Below, one piece after another: positions 40,423 to 51,901 of a stretch of 64,000 nt of DNA. The notes beneath the pieces are model-generated. The model saw nothing but the letters and a program-made list of their open reading frames with translations. It was not told the DNA's origin and did not search any database. The DNA is taken from NCBI GenBank assembly GCA_001464935.1, contig LNEL01000038.1, positions 40,017-104,016 on the forward strand. The letters run 5' to 3'. Source of the stretch: Gammaproteobacteria bacterium Ga0077536. Lineage in GTDB: Bacteria; Pseudomonadota; Gammaproteobacteria; Ga0077536. A program made the translations under genes and the position numbers. The first letter of the stretch is position 1; every line of letters starts with the position of its first letter.

Positions 40423-41468
40423 GGCGCGGGCCCCTTGCCGCGCGCGCGGGCAATGGATTCGGCGAGTTGCACGACGGCCAGCGCGTACTTGGGGCTGCGG
40501 TTGTAGCGCGTGATCGCGTAGAAGTTGCGCAGACCCAGCCAGTATTCGGTGGCGGTGGCGGAGCTCTCATAGCCCAGCAGCACGGCGGGAATGGCGTCGG
40601 CCGCGGCACCCAGCGCCTCCAGCGGCCGCACGCCGAGAGCAGCGTATTCGGCAAGCGAATGCGTCAGATCGACGGTCGCGCTGACCTGGGCTGCGTTCGC
40701 CGCGGACTGCGCCGCCGGCGTCGCGATGGCTTCACCGGCCCGCCAGCCGTGCGCCTTGAGATAATTGCCGACGCTGCCGATCGCGTCGCGCGGGTTGCGC
40801 CAGATATCGCGCCGGCCGTCGGCGTCGAAATCGACCGCGTAATGCCGGAAGCTGCTCGGCATGAACTGCGGCAGACCCATGGCGCCGGCATAGGAGCCGG
40901 TCGGCTGCATCGGATCCATGCCCTCTTCGCGCGTCAGCAGCAGGAAGTTCTCGAGCTCGCTGCGGAAGAACGGCGCGCGCTTGGGATAGTGAAAGGCCAG
41001 CGTGGCCAGCGCGTCGAGCACCCGATAGCTGCCGGTATTGCGGCCGTACGAGGTTTCGACGCCGATGATCGCAACGATGATTTCAGCCGGCACACCGGAG
41101 GCGGCGGCAGCGTCGGCGAGCACCGTCTCGTGTTCGCGCCAGAAGGTCACGCCGCCATTGACGCGATCGCGGGTCAGAAAGATGGGGCGGTAGGCGTGCC
41201 AGGGTTTGTACTCGGCAGGCTTCGAGATGGCGGCGAGTACGCTGTCGAGGCGCCCCGCACGCGCGAACAGCGCACCCAGGGCCGCGGTGTCGAACCCGTG
41301 CCGCTCGCTCATCTCGCTGACGAAACGGTTGACCTCGGCGGCGTCGAGTCGGCCACCCGCCGATGCGGCACTGGCGAACAGGACGAGCAGCAGGGCCAGC
41401 CAGGTGGCGGGGCGGCGGGCGCGCCCCGGGGCCCGGAGGCCGTTGAAGACCGGAGACGCTTTCATCAT
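40419..41468 (-). CDS. mltB: Membrane-bound lytic murein transglycosylase B
   Basis: 349 residues. A hydrophobic N-terminal segment (about 20-37, ending ASAASAGG) is a signal or anchor; no lipobox Cys follows. The catalytic domain has IIGVETSYGRNTG with the catalytic Glu (about 137), AGAMGLPQFMPSSFR and DIWRNPRDAIGSVGNYL, diagnostic of the MltB/SltB family. It cuts glycan strands to 1,6-anhydro ends in the periplasm. It lies between rodA and rlpA, with 46 bases after rodA. Confidence 0.95.
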   Translation of the reverse strand: MMKASPVFNGLRAPGRARRPATWLALLLVLFASAASAGGRLDAAEVNRFVSEMSERHGFDTAALGALFARAGRLDSVLAAISKPAEYKPWHAYRPIFLTRDRVNGGVTFWREHETVLADAAAASGVPAEIIVAIIGVETSYGRNTGSYRVLDALATLAFHYPKRAPFFRSELENFLLLTREEGMDPMQPTGSYAGAMGLPQFMPSSFRHYAVDFDADGRRDIWRNPRDAIGSVGNYLKAHGWRAGEAIATPAAQSAANAAQVSATVDLTHSLAEYAALGVRPLEALGAAADAIPAVLLGYESSATATEYWLGLRNFYAITRYNRSPKYALAVVQLAESIARARGKGPAP

Positions 41469-41514
41469 CGATATGTGGTTGGCGATGTTTTGACGACCGC
41501 ACTATCTGGTGGTG

Positions 41515-42615
41515 TCACGATTCTACAATAAAGCGTCGATGGGTTTGAATCGACATCAGGATGCCCAGCCCCGTCATGATCGTCACCAGGGAAGTGCCTC
41601 CGTAACTGATCAGCGGCAACGGCACGCCGACGACCGGCAGCTGACCGGTGACCATGCCCATGTTGACGAAGATGTAGATGAACAGGGTGAACGTCAGGCT
41701 CGCGGCGATCAGGCGGCTGAATCCGTCCTGCGCATTGACGCAGATCGTGATACCACGAATCAGCACCAGCAGGTAGGCGGCGAGCAGCACCAGTACGCCG
41801 AGCAGCCCGAATTCCTCGCAATAGACCGCGAAAATGAAGTCGGTGGCCCGCTCGGGCAGGAATTCGAGATGGGACTGGGTGCCGTTCAGCCAGCCCTTGC
41901 CGGACCAGCCGCCCGAGCCGACCGCAATCGTCGACTGGATGATGTGATAGCCGGCGCCGAGCGGATCGGCTGCCGGATCGAGCATCGTGATGATGCGCTG
42001 GCGCTGGTAGTCGTGCATCGTGTACCAGCCTATCGGCGCGCACACGATGCCGACCGCAGTGGCGATTCCCATCAGGCGCCAAGAGATGCCGGCGAAGAAC
42101 AGCACGAGCAGACCGGCCGCCATCACCAGGATTGCGGTCCCCAGATCGGGTTGCTCGATGATGAAGGCGCCGGGAATCACCACGATAAGAAGCGTGGCCC
42201 CGATCACCGACAAACGCGGCGGCAGCAGTTTGTCGCTGAGGAACCAGGCGACGGTCAGTGGCACCGCCAGCTTCATGATCTCCGACGGCTGAAAGCGCAA
42301 CGGGCCGATTTCGAGCCAGCGGTGCGCGCCGCGTCCGGTGCCGACGATCGCCGTCGCGATCAGCAGCACCATGCCCAGGGTGTAAATGATTGGCGACCAG
42401 CGCGCGAGACGCAGTGGGCTCAGCTGCGCGATCGCGATCATGGACGTCAGCCCCATCAGCATGCGCACGCCCTGCTTGCCGACGACTTCCAGCGAGTGGT
42501 CAGACGCGCTGTAAAGCACGGACAGTCCGACCGCGCACAGCAGCAGCACACCGCCGATGAGCGGCGCGTCGATGTGCAAATCGACCAGCAGATTGCCGCT
42601 TCTACCCAGACGCAT
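41515..42615 (-). CDS. rodA: Peptidoglycan glycosyltransferase RodA (SEDS)
   Basis: 366 residues with about ten membrane helices. RodA polymerises lipid II into glycan strands for the elongating side wall, paired with PBP2. Seen: VGLSVLYSAS, RWLEIGPLRFQPSEIMKL (SEDS core), QPDLGTAILV with the catalytic-region Asp, and NMGMVTGQLPVVGVPLPLISYGG near the end. Its start overlaps the end of mrdA by 14 bases, so PBP2 and RodA are made together. Confidence 0.97.
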   Translation of the reverse strand: MRLGRSGNLLVDLHIDAPLIGGVLLLCAVGLSVLYSASDHSLEVVGKQGVRMLMGLTSMIAIAQLSPLRLARWSPIIYTLGMVLLIATAIVGTGRGAHRWLEIGPLRFQPSEIMKLAVPLTVAWFLSDKLLPPRLSVIGATLLIVVIPGAFIIEQPDLGTAILVMAAGLLVLFFAGISWRLMGIATAVGIVCAPIGWYTMHDYQRQRIITMLDPAADPLGAGYHIIQSTIAVGSGGWSGKGWLNGTQSHLEFLPERATDFIFAVYCEEFGLLGVLVLLAAYLLVLIRGITICVNAQDGFSRLIAASLTFTLFIYIFVNMGMVTGQLPVVGVPLPLISYGGTSLVTIMTGLGILMSIQTHRRFIVES

Positions 42616-44467
42616 TGCCGTACGCCGTCGTCAGAAAATAGGCATCGAACAGCGCGCGTGCGATCGGGGCGGCTGCCTTGCTGCCCGATTCGCCGTTCTC
42701 GACGATGATGCCAAGCGCGATCCGCGGCTGCTCGAGCGGTGCGAAGGCAATGAAAAGGGCGTGGTCGCGCAGGTGTTTGACGATGTCCTCGTTCTTCAGC
42801 GTCACGTTCTGCTTGATGCCGAACAGCTGCGCCGTGCCGGTCTTGCCGGCGAACTGGTAACTGGCCCCGACGCTCGTGGCGCGCGCCGTGCCCCGCTGTC
42901 CCTGCACGACTTCGTGCATGCCGTTGACGACGGCGGTCCAGGCTTCCGGTTTGGCGATCGCCACCGACGGACTGACCACGGCCTGGATCTGCTCGACTTC
43001 GCCCGTTGCCGGATCCTCGATGCGCGCCACGACGCGCGGACTCATCTTGCGGCCGCGGTTGGCGACGACCGACGCGGTATAGGCGAGTTGCAGTGGGGTG
43101 GCCAGCATGAATCCCTGTCCGATGCCGTTGACGAGCGTCTCGCCCGGATACCAGGGCTGCTTGCGCGCGCGCTTCTTCCAGTCGCGAGACGGCATCAGTC
43201 CGGACAGTTCGCCCGGCAGATCGACGCCGGTCGGCACGCCGAAACCGAAGTCCGTCAGCAGCGTATGCATGCGGTCGATGCCGAGATCTTTCGCCAGCGC
43301 GTAGTAATAGACGTCGCAGGACTCGGCGAGCGAGCGCACGAGGTCCACGCCACCGTGGCCGACCTTCTGCCAGCAGCGGTACTTGTGCGACACGTTCGGC
43401 AGGCGGAACCAGCCCGGGCAGTAGGTCCGGTCGCCCGCCTGCCGCAAGCCGGTTTCGATGGCGCCGGCGGCCATCATCGGCTTCACCGTCGAGCCCGGCG
43501 GATACAGGCCCTGCAGCGCGCGATTGAACAGCGGGCGGTCCGGCGATTCGCGAAGGCTTTGATACAGACGGGTACTGATGCCGTTGACGAACTCGTTCGG
43601 GTCGAAGCTCGGGTTGCTGACGAACGCGAGCACCGCGCCGGTCTCGGGCTCGATGGCGACGATCGCGCCCTTGCGCCCCTGCAATGAATCGATCGCGGCG
43701 GCCTGCAGGCGGGTGTCGATCGACAGATGCAGATCCCGTCCCGGCACCGGCGCGGACCGCTCGACGACGCGCAGCACCCGCCCCTCGGCGTTGACTTCGA
43801 CCTGCTGATAGCCGGCCGTGCCGTGCAAGACGTCCTCGTACGAACGCTCGATGCCTTCCTTGCCGATATGCGTCGTGCCGCTGTAGTCGGCGGGGTCGAT
43901 GCGCTTGAGCTCGGCTTCATTGATGCGCCCGACGTAACCGACGACGGCCGCCATCTGCGAGCCGAGCGGGTAGTAGCGCGTGAGCCGGCCAGCAATGTTG
44001 AAGCCGGGGAACTGCTGACGGTTCACCGAAAACACCGCGACTTCCTGCTCGGTCAGGTTGTTCTTCAGCGGAATGGTATCGAAGCGCCGGCGCTGGCGCA
44101 GTTCGGTGCGGAAGCGCTCGAGCTGTTCATCGTCGAGTTCGATGAACTGGCGCAGGCGCCCGACCGCCTGTTCGATATCACCCGCCTTCTCCGGCACGAC
44201 TTCGAGCATGAACGACGTGCGATTGTCAGCGAGCAGCACGCCGTCGCGACTGTAGATGAGCCCACGCGTCGGCGCGATCGGCAACACCCGCAGCCGGTTC
44301 TCCAACGACAGCGTGGTGTAGTGATCGTGGGACATCAGTTGCAGATAGACGAGCCGCGCGACGAGCACTCCGAGCAGCACGAGCATGCCGAGCACGGCGA
44401 CGATGATCCGTCGATGGAAGATCTGGACTTCGCGACTCCGCTCCTTCATGCGCGGGCCGAAACTCAT
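42602..44467 (-). CDS. mrdA: Penicillin-binding protein 2 (elongasome transpeptidase)
   Basis: 621 residues. One N-terminal membrane helix (about 20-42), a dimerisation/pedestal domain, then the transpeptidase domain: SxxK as PPGSTVKPMMA (about 325), SCDVYYYALA (SxD, about 383) and KTGTAQLF (about 540). It cross-links side-wall peptidoglycan with RodA. The conserved FIxxPLF region is present before the SxxK box. It lies downstream of mreD by 58 bases. Confidence 0.97.
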   Translation of the reverse strand: MSFGPRMKERSREVQIFHRRIIVAVLGMLVLLGVLVARLVYLQLMSHDHYTTLSLENRLRVLPIAPTRGLIYSRDGVLLADNRTSFMLEVVPEKAGDIEQAVGRLRQFIELDDEQLERFRTELRQRRRFDTIPLKNNLTEQEVAVFSVNRQQFPGFNIAGRLTRYYPLGSQMAAVVGYVGRINEAELKRIDPADYSGTTHIGKEGIERSYEDVLHGTAGYQQVEVNAEGRVLRVVERSAPVPGRDLHLSIDTRLQAAAIDSLQGRKGAIVAIEPETGAVLAFVSNPSFDPNEFVNGISTRLYQSLRESPDRPLFNRALQGLYPPGSTVKPMMAAGAIETGLRQAGDRTYCPGWFRLPNVSHKYRCWQKVGHGGVDLVRSLAESCDVYYYALAKDLGIDRMHTLLTDFGFGVPTGVDLPGELSGLMPSRDWKKRARKQPWYPGETLVNGIGQGFMLATPLQLAYTASVVANRGRKMSPRVVARIEDPATGEVEQIQAVVSPSVAIAKPEAWTAVVNGMHEVVQGQRGTARATSVGASYQFAGKTGTAQLFGIKQNVTLKNEDIVKHLRDHALFIAFAPLEQPRIALGIIVENGESGSKAAAPIARALFDAYFLTTAYGNASG

Positions 44468-44525
44468 GCCGCCCCCTGCCCGCGGCGCGTGGGAGGGGCA
44501 TCGCCTGGCAGGCGGATCAGGACCA

Positions 44526-45008
44526 TCAGAACGAGCTCTTGCGGCGCACGTCGCGCAGCACGATATAGGCCCAGGGCCACAGCAACGCGCTCGTGACGGC
44601 GCCGAGCAGATAGAGTGAGCTGTAGGGTTTGGAACCGAGCAGGTTGTAGGTCAGCAGCATCGCGCCCAGATACAGAAACACCAGCGAGCCGATGACCAGA
44701 GACTGCTGGATCAGGGGAAACACCCGCACCTGCTGATGGTAGAGCACCGTCACATAGGCCACGAACGCGAGCCCCAGCGCGTGCTGGCCAAGGATCGCGC
44801 CGTGCATGACATCGAGCAGCAGACCCATGGACCAGGCGAAGAGCACGCCGATCCGTTCGGGGATCGCGAGGCACCAGTAGATCACGACGATGGCCACCCA
44901 CGCGGGCCGCCATGGATGTGCCCAGTCGGGCAGCGGCACGCTCGTGAGCGCAAACGCAACGACGACACTGATCGCCACGGCACCGGTCCAGCGCAGGCCC
45001 CGCATCAT
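44526..45008 (-). CDS. mreD: Rod-shape-determining protein MreD
   Basis: 160 residues from ATG 45008 that overlaps the mreC stop (ATGATG; the next ATG at 45005 is also possible). Five membrane helices and short charged loops are seen, with AWSMGLLLDVMHGAILGQHAL the most family-like part. MreD is an inner-membrane partner of MreC, PBP2 and RodA. Sequence conservation in this family is low, so the call rests on hydropathy, this motif and its place after mreC. Confidence 0.93.
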   Translation of the reverse strand: MMRGLRWTGAVAISVVVAFALTSVPLPDWAHPWRPAWVAIVVIYWCLAIPERIGVLFAWSMGLLLDVMHGAILGQHALGLAFVAYVTVLYHQQVRVFPLIQQSLVIGSLVFLYLGAMLLTYNLLGSKPYSSLYLLGAVTSALLWPWAYIVLRDVRRKSSF

Positions 45009-45868
45009 GGCGTGGTGGCCGTCATGGGCGGCGCTGCTGCCTGCGCTTTCGACTGCGGCCACACCAGCAGCACCTCGCGCGAACGCCCGAGCTGCGCGGC
45101 GGGCTCGACGACGATGCGCGAGAACGGCTCGCCGGGCACGACCGACACGTCCTGCACCTTGCCGACGGGGTAGCCGGCCGGGAAGCGCTTGTCGAGGCCG
45201 GAACTGACCACGAGGTCGCCGATCGCCACGTCTGCGTTCGTCGGTACGAAACTGAGCAGCAGGCTGTCCGATTCACCGGCGCCAACCGCGATCGCGCGCA
45301 GGCCCGTGCGATTGACCTGGACCGGCAGCGCATGTCGCGCATCCGAAATCAGCATGGCGGTACTCGAGAACGGACCGACCTGGGTGACCTGGCCGAGCAC
45401 CCCCTGCGCGTCCGCGATCGGCTGACCGACGTAAATGTGATGGCGACTGCCCTTGTTGATCACGATCTGGCGTGCGGCAGGATTCGAGTCGACCGCCAGG
45501 ACATTGGCCACCACGACTTCCTCGCCGAGCACCGGCGAGGAATCGAGCAGTTCGCGCAACCGGCGGTTCTCCTGTTCGAGCGCGGCATAGCGCTGCGTGC
45601 GTGCACGCAGCATCAGGTTCTCGGCACGCAATGCATCGTTGTCTTCCTGCAGAGCGTCGCGCGAACGCAGATTGCCAGCGGTCGCATCGACCAGGCGCAC
45701 CGGCAGCGTGACGATGTACTGCACCGGATAGACCGCCATCGACAGCGCCGCCCGCAGCGCGGAGAGATTCTGGTGACGGTGGTCGATCGAGATCAGCAGG
45801 AACGACAGGATCAGGCAGGCCACGAAGCGGGCCGTGACCGATGGCGCATCTGTGAACAGCGGCTTGAT
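45005..45868 (-). CDS. mreC: Cell shape protein MreC (probable ATC start)
   Basis: MreC is a periplasmic scaffold that activates PBP2. From 45868 it has 287 residues: short lead IKPLFTDAPS, one membrane helix, coiled coil (ALEQENRRLRELL) and two beta domains with DARHALPVQVNRTG and DLVVSSGLDKRFPAGYPVG. The only standard start is GTG 45823, which removes 15 residues that align with the E. coli start MKPIFSRGPS. At the aligned position (45868) stands ATC, with a strong GGAGGGG box centred about ten bases upstream. I infer an ATC start; sequencing error is the main alternative. It follows mreB by 34 bases. Confidence 0.9.
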   Translation of the reverse strand: MKPLFTDAPSVTARFVACLILSFLLISIDHRHQNLSALRAALSMAVYPVQYIVTLPVRLVDATAGNLRSRDALQEDNDALRAENLMLRARTQRYAALEQENRRLRELLDSSPVLGEEVVVANVLAVDSNPAARQIVINKGSRHHIYVGQPIADAQGVLGQVTQVGPFSSTAMLISDARHALPVQVNRTGLRAIAVGAGESDSLLLSFVPTNADVAIGDLVVSSGLDKRFPAGYPVGKVQDVSVVPGEPFSRIVVEPAAQLGRSREVLLVWPQSKAQAAAPPMTATTP

Positions 45869-45902
45869 GGACTTGCCCCTCCGTGCGCGGGCAGCGGCGT
45901 TG

Positions 45903-46949
<1,047 letters not shown>

Positions 46950-47222
46950 CTAGGCTCCCTGGCTCGGAACAGAGCTTTGAAGACGCAGCACGATTCGCGT
47001 GAAGACGGGAATGTGAGGCCGACAGACTCGAAATGGTCGTGGTAGACTGCGCCCGCGCGCGACGAGGCTGTTTGCACCCTCATCCCGTGCGGTTGAAGAT
47101 GCTTCACGCCGCGCGTGACGCGCTGAAAAAATCGGTTCGTAATGTAGCAGCGGCCGTCCCGTTCGGCAAGCTGAGCACAGACGTTTTTTCCCTTGCGTTT
47201 CAACACATAACGGATTCCGGCG

Positions 47223-47510
47223 ATGAGCATTGGTGCGACTGAGATCGAGGGCATCGCGCGCCTGGCGCGCATCAGGATCGACGCTGCCGACGTCGCGCGG
47301 TACGCCGGCCAGCTGTCGCAGATCCTGACCTACATCGAAGCGATGAACGAAGTCGACACGAGCGGCATCGAGCCGCTGGCGCACGCCATTGACGCCGTTG
47401 CCGCCTGTCGGCCCGACCTGGTCACCGAGACCGTCGATCGCGCGACGCTGCAGGCCGGCGCGCCGCGGGTCGAGGAGGGCTACTATCTCGTCCCGCGCGT
47501 GATCGAGTAG
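47223..47510 (+). CDS. gatC: Asp-tRNA(Asn)/Glu-tRNA(Gln) amidotransferase subunit C
   Basis: 95 residues from ATG 47223. GatC wraps around and stabilises GatA-GatB. Family marks: [13 protein letters not shown] at the N-terminus, [19 protein letters not shown] in the middle and the C-terminal [10 protein letters not shown]. First gene of gatCAB, eight bases before gatA. A weak promoter (TAGACT at 47043-47048 with CCGACA upstream) may drive it, in the gap shared with mreB. Confidence 0.95.
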   Translation: MSIGATEIEGIARLARIRIDAADVARYAGQLSQILTYIEAMNEVDTSGIEPLAHAIDAVAACRPDLVTETVDRATLQAGAPRVEEGYYLVPRVIE

Positions 47511-47517
47511 GGCTGCG

Positions 47518-48969
47518 ATGTTCGCCGAAACCGTCACTGCCATTGCCGCCGATCTGAAGGCCGGGCGCTATTCGAGCGCCGACATCACGGAGCACTATCT
47601 CGCTCGCATCGCTGAATTCGACCCCGGGCTGAACAGCTACATCACCGTCTGCGCTGATGAAGCCCGCGCCGCTGCGGCCCGCGCCGATGCGCTGCTCGCC
47701 CGCGGCGAAGGGGGCCCGCTGACCGGCGTGCCCTATGCGAACAAGGACATCTTCTGCACGCGCGGCATCCGCACCTCGTGCGCGTCGCGGATGCTGGACA
47801 ACTTCATCGCCCCGTATGACGCGACGGTCGTCGAAAAGCTGACGGGCGCCGGCATGGTCATGCTCGGCAAGACCAACATGGACGAGTTCGCGATGGGCTC
47901 GTCGAACGAAACGAGCTGGTACGGCCCGGTCCGCAACCCGTGGGACCTGTCGCGGGTGCCTGGCGGGTCGTCCGGCGGCTCGGCGGCCGCGGTTGCCGCG
48001 CGCCTGGCGCCGGTGGCTACCGGCACCGACACCGGCGGTTCGATACGCCAGCCAGCGGCGCTGTGCGGCATCACGGGCCTGAAGCCGACCTACGGCCGCG
48101 TCTCCCGCTGGGGCATGATCGCGTTTGCCTCAAGCCTGGACCAGGGTGGTCCGATGGCGCTGACGGCCGCCGATCTCGCCCTGCTGATGAACGCGATGGC
48201 GGGCCACTGCGCGCGCGATTCGACGTCGGTCGAGCGGCCGGCGGAGGACTTCACACGACTGCTCGCGCAACCGTTGACGGGGCTGCGCATCGGCCTCCCG
48301 ACGCAGTATTTCGCCGCCGGGCTGGACCCCGCGATGCGCGAGGCGGTCGACGCGGCGGTCGGCGTCTTGCGCGCACTGGGTGCCGACACCGTCAGCGTCG
48401 ACCTCCCGCACGCAGGCTATGCGATACCCGCGTACTACGTCGTGGCCTCCGCCGAGTGCTCGTCCAACCTGTCGCGCTACGATGGCGTGCGTTTCGGCCA
48501 TCGCTGCGACGACCCGCGCGATCTCACGGATCTCTACACGCGCAGTCGCGCCGAAGGCTTCGGCGCAGAGGTCAAACGGCGAATCCTCGTCGGCACCTAT
48601 GCGCTGTCCGCCGGCTACTACGACGCCTATTACGGCAAGGCCCAGCAGCTGCGGCGGCTGATCCAGCAGGACTTCACGCGCGCCTTCGCAGGCGTGGACG
48701 TGATTCTCGGCCCGACGACGCCGACCACCGCGTTCGAACTCGGACAGAAAACAGACGATCCGCTGACGATGTATCTCTCCGATGTGTACACCACCGCGGC
48801 GAACCTCGCCGGCCTGCCGGCGCTGTCGATGCCGGCCGGTCTGATCGGCGGGCTGCCGGCCGGCGTCCAGCTGATCGGCAATTACTTCGACGAGACGCGT
48901 TTGCTGAACGTCGCCCATCAGTACCAGCAGGAGACCGCCTGGCATCTCGCCCGGCCACCGCACGCATGA
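47518..48969 (+). CDS. gatA: Asp-tRNA(Asn)/Glu-tRNA(Gln) amidotransferase subunit A
   Basis: 483 residues, amidase-signature family. It releases ammonia from glutamine for GatB. The Ser-cisSer-Lys triad is in place: Lys76 in YANKDIF, and the Ser pair in [11 protein letters not shown] (about 150-160) and [11 protein letters not shown] (about 170-180). The C-terminus [12 protein letters not shown]...GVQLIGNYF is standard. The gatB start overlaps its stop (ATGA). Together they make Gln-tRNA(Gln) or Asn-tRNA(Asn) by transamidation. Confidence 0.97.
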   Translation: MFAETVTAIAADLKAGRYSSADITEHYLARIAEFDPGLNSYITVCADEARAAAARADALLARGEGGPLTGVPYANKDIFCTRGIRTSCASRMLDNFIAPYDATVVEKLTGAGMVMLGKTNMDEFAMGSSNETSWYGPVRNPWDLSRVPGGSSGGSAAAVAARLAPVATGTDTGGSIRQPAALCGITGLKPTYGRVSRWGMIAFASSLDQGGPMALTAADLALLMNAMAGHCARDSTSVERPAEDFTRLLAQPLTGLRIGLPTQYFAAGLDPAMREAVDAAVGVLRALGADTVSVDLPHAGYAIPAYYVVASAECSSNLSRYDGVRFGHRCDDPRDLTDLYTRSRAEGFGAEVKRRILVGTYALSAGYYDAYYGKAQQLRRLIQQDFTRAFAGVDVILGPTTPTTAFELGQKTDDPLTMYLSDVYTTAANLAGLPALSMPAGLIGGLPAGVQLIGNYFDETRLLNVAHQYQQETAWHLARPPHA

Positions 48970-50402
48970 GTTGGGAAACCGTCATCGGCCTCGAGATCCA
49001 CGTCCAGCTCGCAACGGCCAGCAAGATCTTCTCCGGCGCCGCCACCGCCTATGGCGCGGAGCCGAACACGCAGGCCTGTGCGGTCGACCTCGGCCTGCCC
49101 GGCGTGCTGCCGGTGCTCAATGCCCGCGTCGTCGAGATGGCCATAAGGCTCGGCCTAGCCCTGCACGCCGAAATCGCGCCGAGTTCGGTGTTCGCGCGCA
49201 AGAATTACTTCTATCCGGATCTGCCCAAGGGCTATCAGATCAGCCAGTACGAGCTGCCCATCGTGGCGCGCGGCCGACTGCCGATCCGGCTGGCCGACGG
49301 ACGCGAGAAAGTCGTGCGCGTGACGCGCGCCCATCTCGAGGAGGACGCCGGCAAGTCCGTCCACGATGCCTATCCGGGTGCGACGGGAATCGATTTGAAT
49401 CGTGCCGGCACGCCGCTGCTCGAGGTGGTGTCCGAACCTGATCTGCGCTCGGCGGAGGAAGCGGTTGCGTACATGCGCACGATGCACATGCTGGTGCGCT
49501 ATCTCGGCATCTGCGACGGCAACATGCAGGAAGGCTCGTTCCGCTGCGACGCGAACGTGTCGGTGCGGCGGGCCGGCTCGGAAGTGCTTGGCACGCGGGC
49601 CGAGGTCAAGAACCTCAACTCCTTCCGGTTTCTCGAAAAGGCGATCAATTTCGAGGTCGAGCGTCAGATCGACCTGCTCGAGAGCGGGGGCAAGGTCGTG
49701 CAGGAAACCCGGCTGTATGACGCCGACCGCGACGAGACCCGCAGCATGCGCAGCAAGGAAGATGCGCACGACTATCGCTATTTTCCCGATCCCGATCTGC
49801 TGCCCATCGTCGTGACCCCGACGCAAATCGAGCGCGAACGCGCACTGATGCCGGAACTGCCGTGGGCGCGTCAGCAGCGCTATGTCACCGACTACGGTCT
49901 CAACGTGCAGGATGCCGACGCGCTCGCCCAGGATCGCGCGGTGGCCGACTACTTCGAAGCCCTGGCCGCTGCCGCCGGTGACGCGCGCGCCGCCGCCAAC
50001 TGGTTGAATGGCGAAGTCTTCGCCGCCCTCAATCGTGCCGGGATGGAAATCCCGCATTGCCCGGTCGAGCCATCCGCCTTGGGGCTGCTCATTGCACGCG
50101 TGCGCGATGGCACGCTGTCAGGCTCGATGGCGAAGCAGGTGTTCGAGGCCATGTGGCAGGGCGAAGGGAGCGCCGACGAGGTCATCGAGGCGCGGGGCCT
50201 GCGCCAGGTCAACGATATCGGCGCACTCGCGGCGCTTATCGATGGTGTCATCGCCGACAGTCCATCACAGGTCGAGCAGTACCGCGCCGGCAAGGACAAG
50301 CTGTTCGGCTACTTCGTCGGCCAGGTGATGAAGAAATCGCAGGGCAAGGCGAACCCTCAGCAGGTCAACGACCTGTTGAAGGAAAAACTGGGCGGAAGCT
50401 GA
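48966..50402 (+). CDS. gatB: Asp-tRNA(Asn)/Glu-tRNA(Gln) amidotransferase subunit B
   Basis: 478 residues from ATG 48966. GatB activates the Glu or Asp on the tRNA with ATP and amidates it. Seen: [30 protein letters not shown], the Mg-site region [42 protein letters not shown], and the C-terminal YqeY-like tail domain ([12 protein letters not shown]). It overlaps gatA and converges with rplQ, 59 bases away. Confidence 0.97.
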   Translation: MSWETVIGLEIHVQLATASKIFSGAATAYGAEPNTQACAVDLGLPGVLPVLNARVVEMAIRLGLALHAEIAPSSVFARKNYFYPDLPKGYQISQYELPIVARGRLPIRLADGREKVVRVTRAHLEEDAGKSVHDAYPGATGIDLNRAGTPLLEVVSEPDLRSAEEAVAYMRTMHMLVRYLGICDGNMQEGSFRCDANVSVRRAGSEVLGTRAEVKNLNSFRFLEKAINFEVERQIDLLESGGKVVQETRLYDADRDETRSMRSKEDAHDYRYFPDPDLLPIVVTPTQIERERALMPELPWARQQRYVTDYGLNVQDADALAQDRAVADYFEALAAAAGDARAAANWLNGEVFAALNRAGMEIPHCPVEPSALGLLIARVRDGTLSGSMAKQVFEAMWQGEGSADEVIEARGLRQVNDIGALAALIDGVIADSPSQVEQYRAGKDKLFGYFVGQVMKKSQGKANPQQVNDLLKEKLGGS

Positions 50403-50417
50403 AAACTCGTGCGGACA

Positions 50418-50441
50418 GCGCGACGCCGGATGGCGCCGCGC
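50418..50441. terminator. Hairpin between convergent gatB and rplQ
   Basis: Ten-base arms GCGCGACGCC/GGCGCCGCGC (one mismatch) with a four-base GGAT loop. The right side is followed by GGGTTTCG, the left side by GTCCGC then a T run on the opposite strand. The T tract is weak, so termination is only probable. Its place between two convergent stop codons supports a shared terminator. Confidence 0.5.
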
Positions 50442-50461
50442 GGGTTTCGTTCAGACAGGGC

Positions 50462-50848
50462 CTACTCGGCGTCGGCCGGCGCGGCATCCACCGGCCGATC
50501 CAGCAGTTCGACAATCGCCATCGGTGCATTGTCACCGGGGCGGAAGCCGCACTTCAGCACGCGCAGGTAACCACCCGGGCGCTTCTCGAAGCGCGGGCCG
50601 AGCTGGGTGAACAGCTTCGTCACCGCGTCGCGATCGCGCAGACGGTTGAACGCCAGGCGCCGGTTTGCCACTGAATCGCGCTTCGCCAGCGTGATCAAGG
50701 GCTCGGCTTCACGCCGCAGTTCCTTGGCCTTCGGCAACGTCGTGCGGATGATCTCGTGCTGGATCAGCGAGACCGTCATGTTCTTGAACATCGCCTTGCG
50801 ATGCGAGCTGGTCCGGCCAAGGTGCCGGCCTGCGTTCTGGTGCCTCAT
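50462..50848 (-). CDS. rplQ: 50S ribosomal protein L17
   Basis: 128 residues starting [17 protein letters not shown], the conserved L17 opening, with [21 protein letters not shown] (cited in part) and [21 protein letters not shown]17 sits near the exit tunnel of the large subunit. It is the last gene of the alpha operon (rpsM-rpsK-rpsD-rpoA-rplQ), 25 bases after rpoA. A short acidic tail follows residue 118. Confidence 0.98.
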   Translation of the reverse strand: MRHQNAGRHLGRTSSHRKAMFKNMTVSLIQHEIIRTTLPKAKELRREAEPLITLAKRDSVANRRLAFNRLRDRDAVTKLFTQLGPRFEKRPGGYLRVLKCGFRPGDNAPMAIVELLDRPVDAAPADAE

Positions 50849-50873
50849 GTTCTGCTACCTCTGTTCGGGCTCA

Positions 50874-51881
50874 TCAATTCGACAGGCGATCGTGGTCGTA
50901 GAGCCCCTTCGGTGGCCAGTTCTCCAGCCGCATGCCCAGCGACAGCCCGCGGGCCGCGAGGACATCCTTGATTTCCGTCAGTGACTTCTTGCCGAGATTC
51001 GGCGTCTTCAACAGCTCGACCTCGGTCCGCTGAATCAGATCGCCGATGTAGTAAATGCTCTCCGCCTTCAGGCAATTCGCGGAGCGCACGGTCAGTTCGA
51101 GATCATCGATCGAGCGCAGGAGAATCGGATCGACCGACGCTTCCGGACGGCTCGGCTTGTCGCCGCCGCGCTCTTCGCCCGACAGGTCGACGAACACCGA
51201 CAGCTGGCTGCGCAGAATGCCGGCCGCTTCGCGCACCGCATATTCCGGGTCGATCGTGCCATTGGTTTCAATGGTGATGATCAGTTTGTCCAGGTCGGTC
51301 TGCTGCTCGACGCGCGCGCTCTGCACTTCGTAGGCCACGCGGCGCACCGGGCTGAACGAGGCGTCGAGTCGAAGACGACCAATCGACGTTTCCGTTTCTT
51401 CCGGATTGTCGCGCACGAGCGCCGGATGGTAGCCACGACCGCGAGCGACCTTCAGCGTCATGTTCAGTTCGCCGTTGACGCCGAGGCTCGCAATGTGGAA
51501 CGCCGGGTCGATGATTTCGACGTCGTGATCCAGCACGATGTCCGCAGCCGTCGCCGCGCCCGCACCCTTCTTGTTCAGGGTCAGCGTCGCTTCGTCACGC
51601 GCGTGCATCTTGATCGCGAGACCCTTCAGGTTCAGCAGGATGTCGGTGACGTCTTCCTGCACGCCTTCGATCGTCGTGTACTCATGCAACACGTTTTCGA
51701 TCTCGACTTCGACGACGGCAGCGCCAGTCATCGAAGATAGCAGCACGCGACGGAGCGCATTGCCCAGGGTATGGCCGAAACCCCGGTTCAGGGGCTCCAG
51801 CGTGATCTTCGCCGTGTTGCTGCCGAGCGTCTGCACGTCGACGATTTTCGGCTTCAGTAGTTCGCTCACCGCTGCGACCAT
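50874..51881 (-). CDS. rpoA: RNA polymerase subunit alpha
   Basis: 335 residues from ATG 51881 with GGAG six bases upstream; a TTG five codons earlier lies inside that site and is not used. The N-terminal dimerisation domain shows [21 protein letters not shown] (cited in part) and RGYHPA near the middle. The C-terminal domain (about 250-335) has the UP-element and activator surface [16 protein letters not shown] and the end [16 protein letters not shown]. Core transcription subunit, within the alpha operon. Confidence 0.99.
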   Translation of the reverse strand: MVAAVSELLKPKIVDVQTLGSNTAKITLEPLNRGFGHTLGNALRRVLLSSMTGAAVVEVEIENVLHEYTTIEGVQEDVTDILLNLKGLAIKMHARDEATLTLNKKGAGAATAADIVLDHDVEIIDPAFHIASLGVNGELNMTLKVARGRGYHPALVRDNPEETETSIGRLRLDASFSPVRRVAYEVQSARVEQQTDLDKLIITIETNGTIDPEYAVREAAGILRSQLSVFVDLSGEERGGDKPSRPEASVDPILLRSIDDLELTVRSANCLKAESIYYIGDLIQRTEVELLKTPNLGKKSLTEIKDVLAARGLSLGMRLENWPPKGLYDHDRLSN

Positions 51882-51901
51882 GTCTTTCTCCTTCAACCCG
51901 T

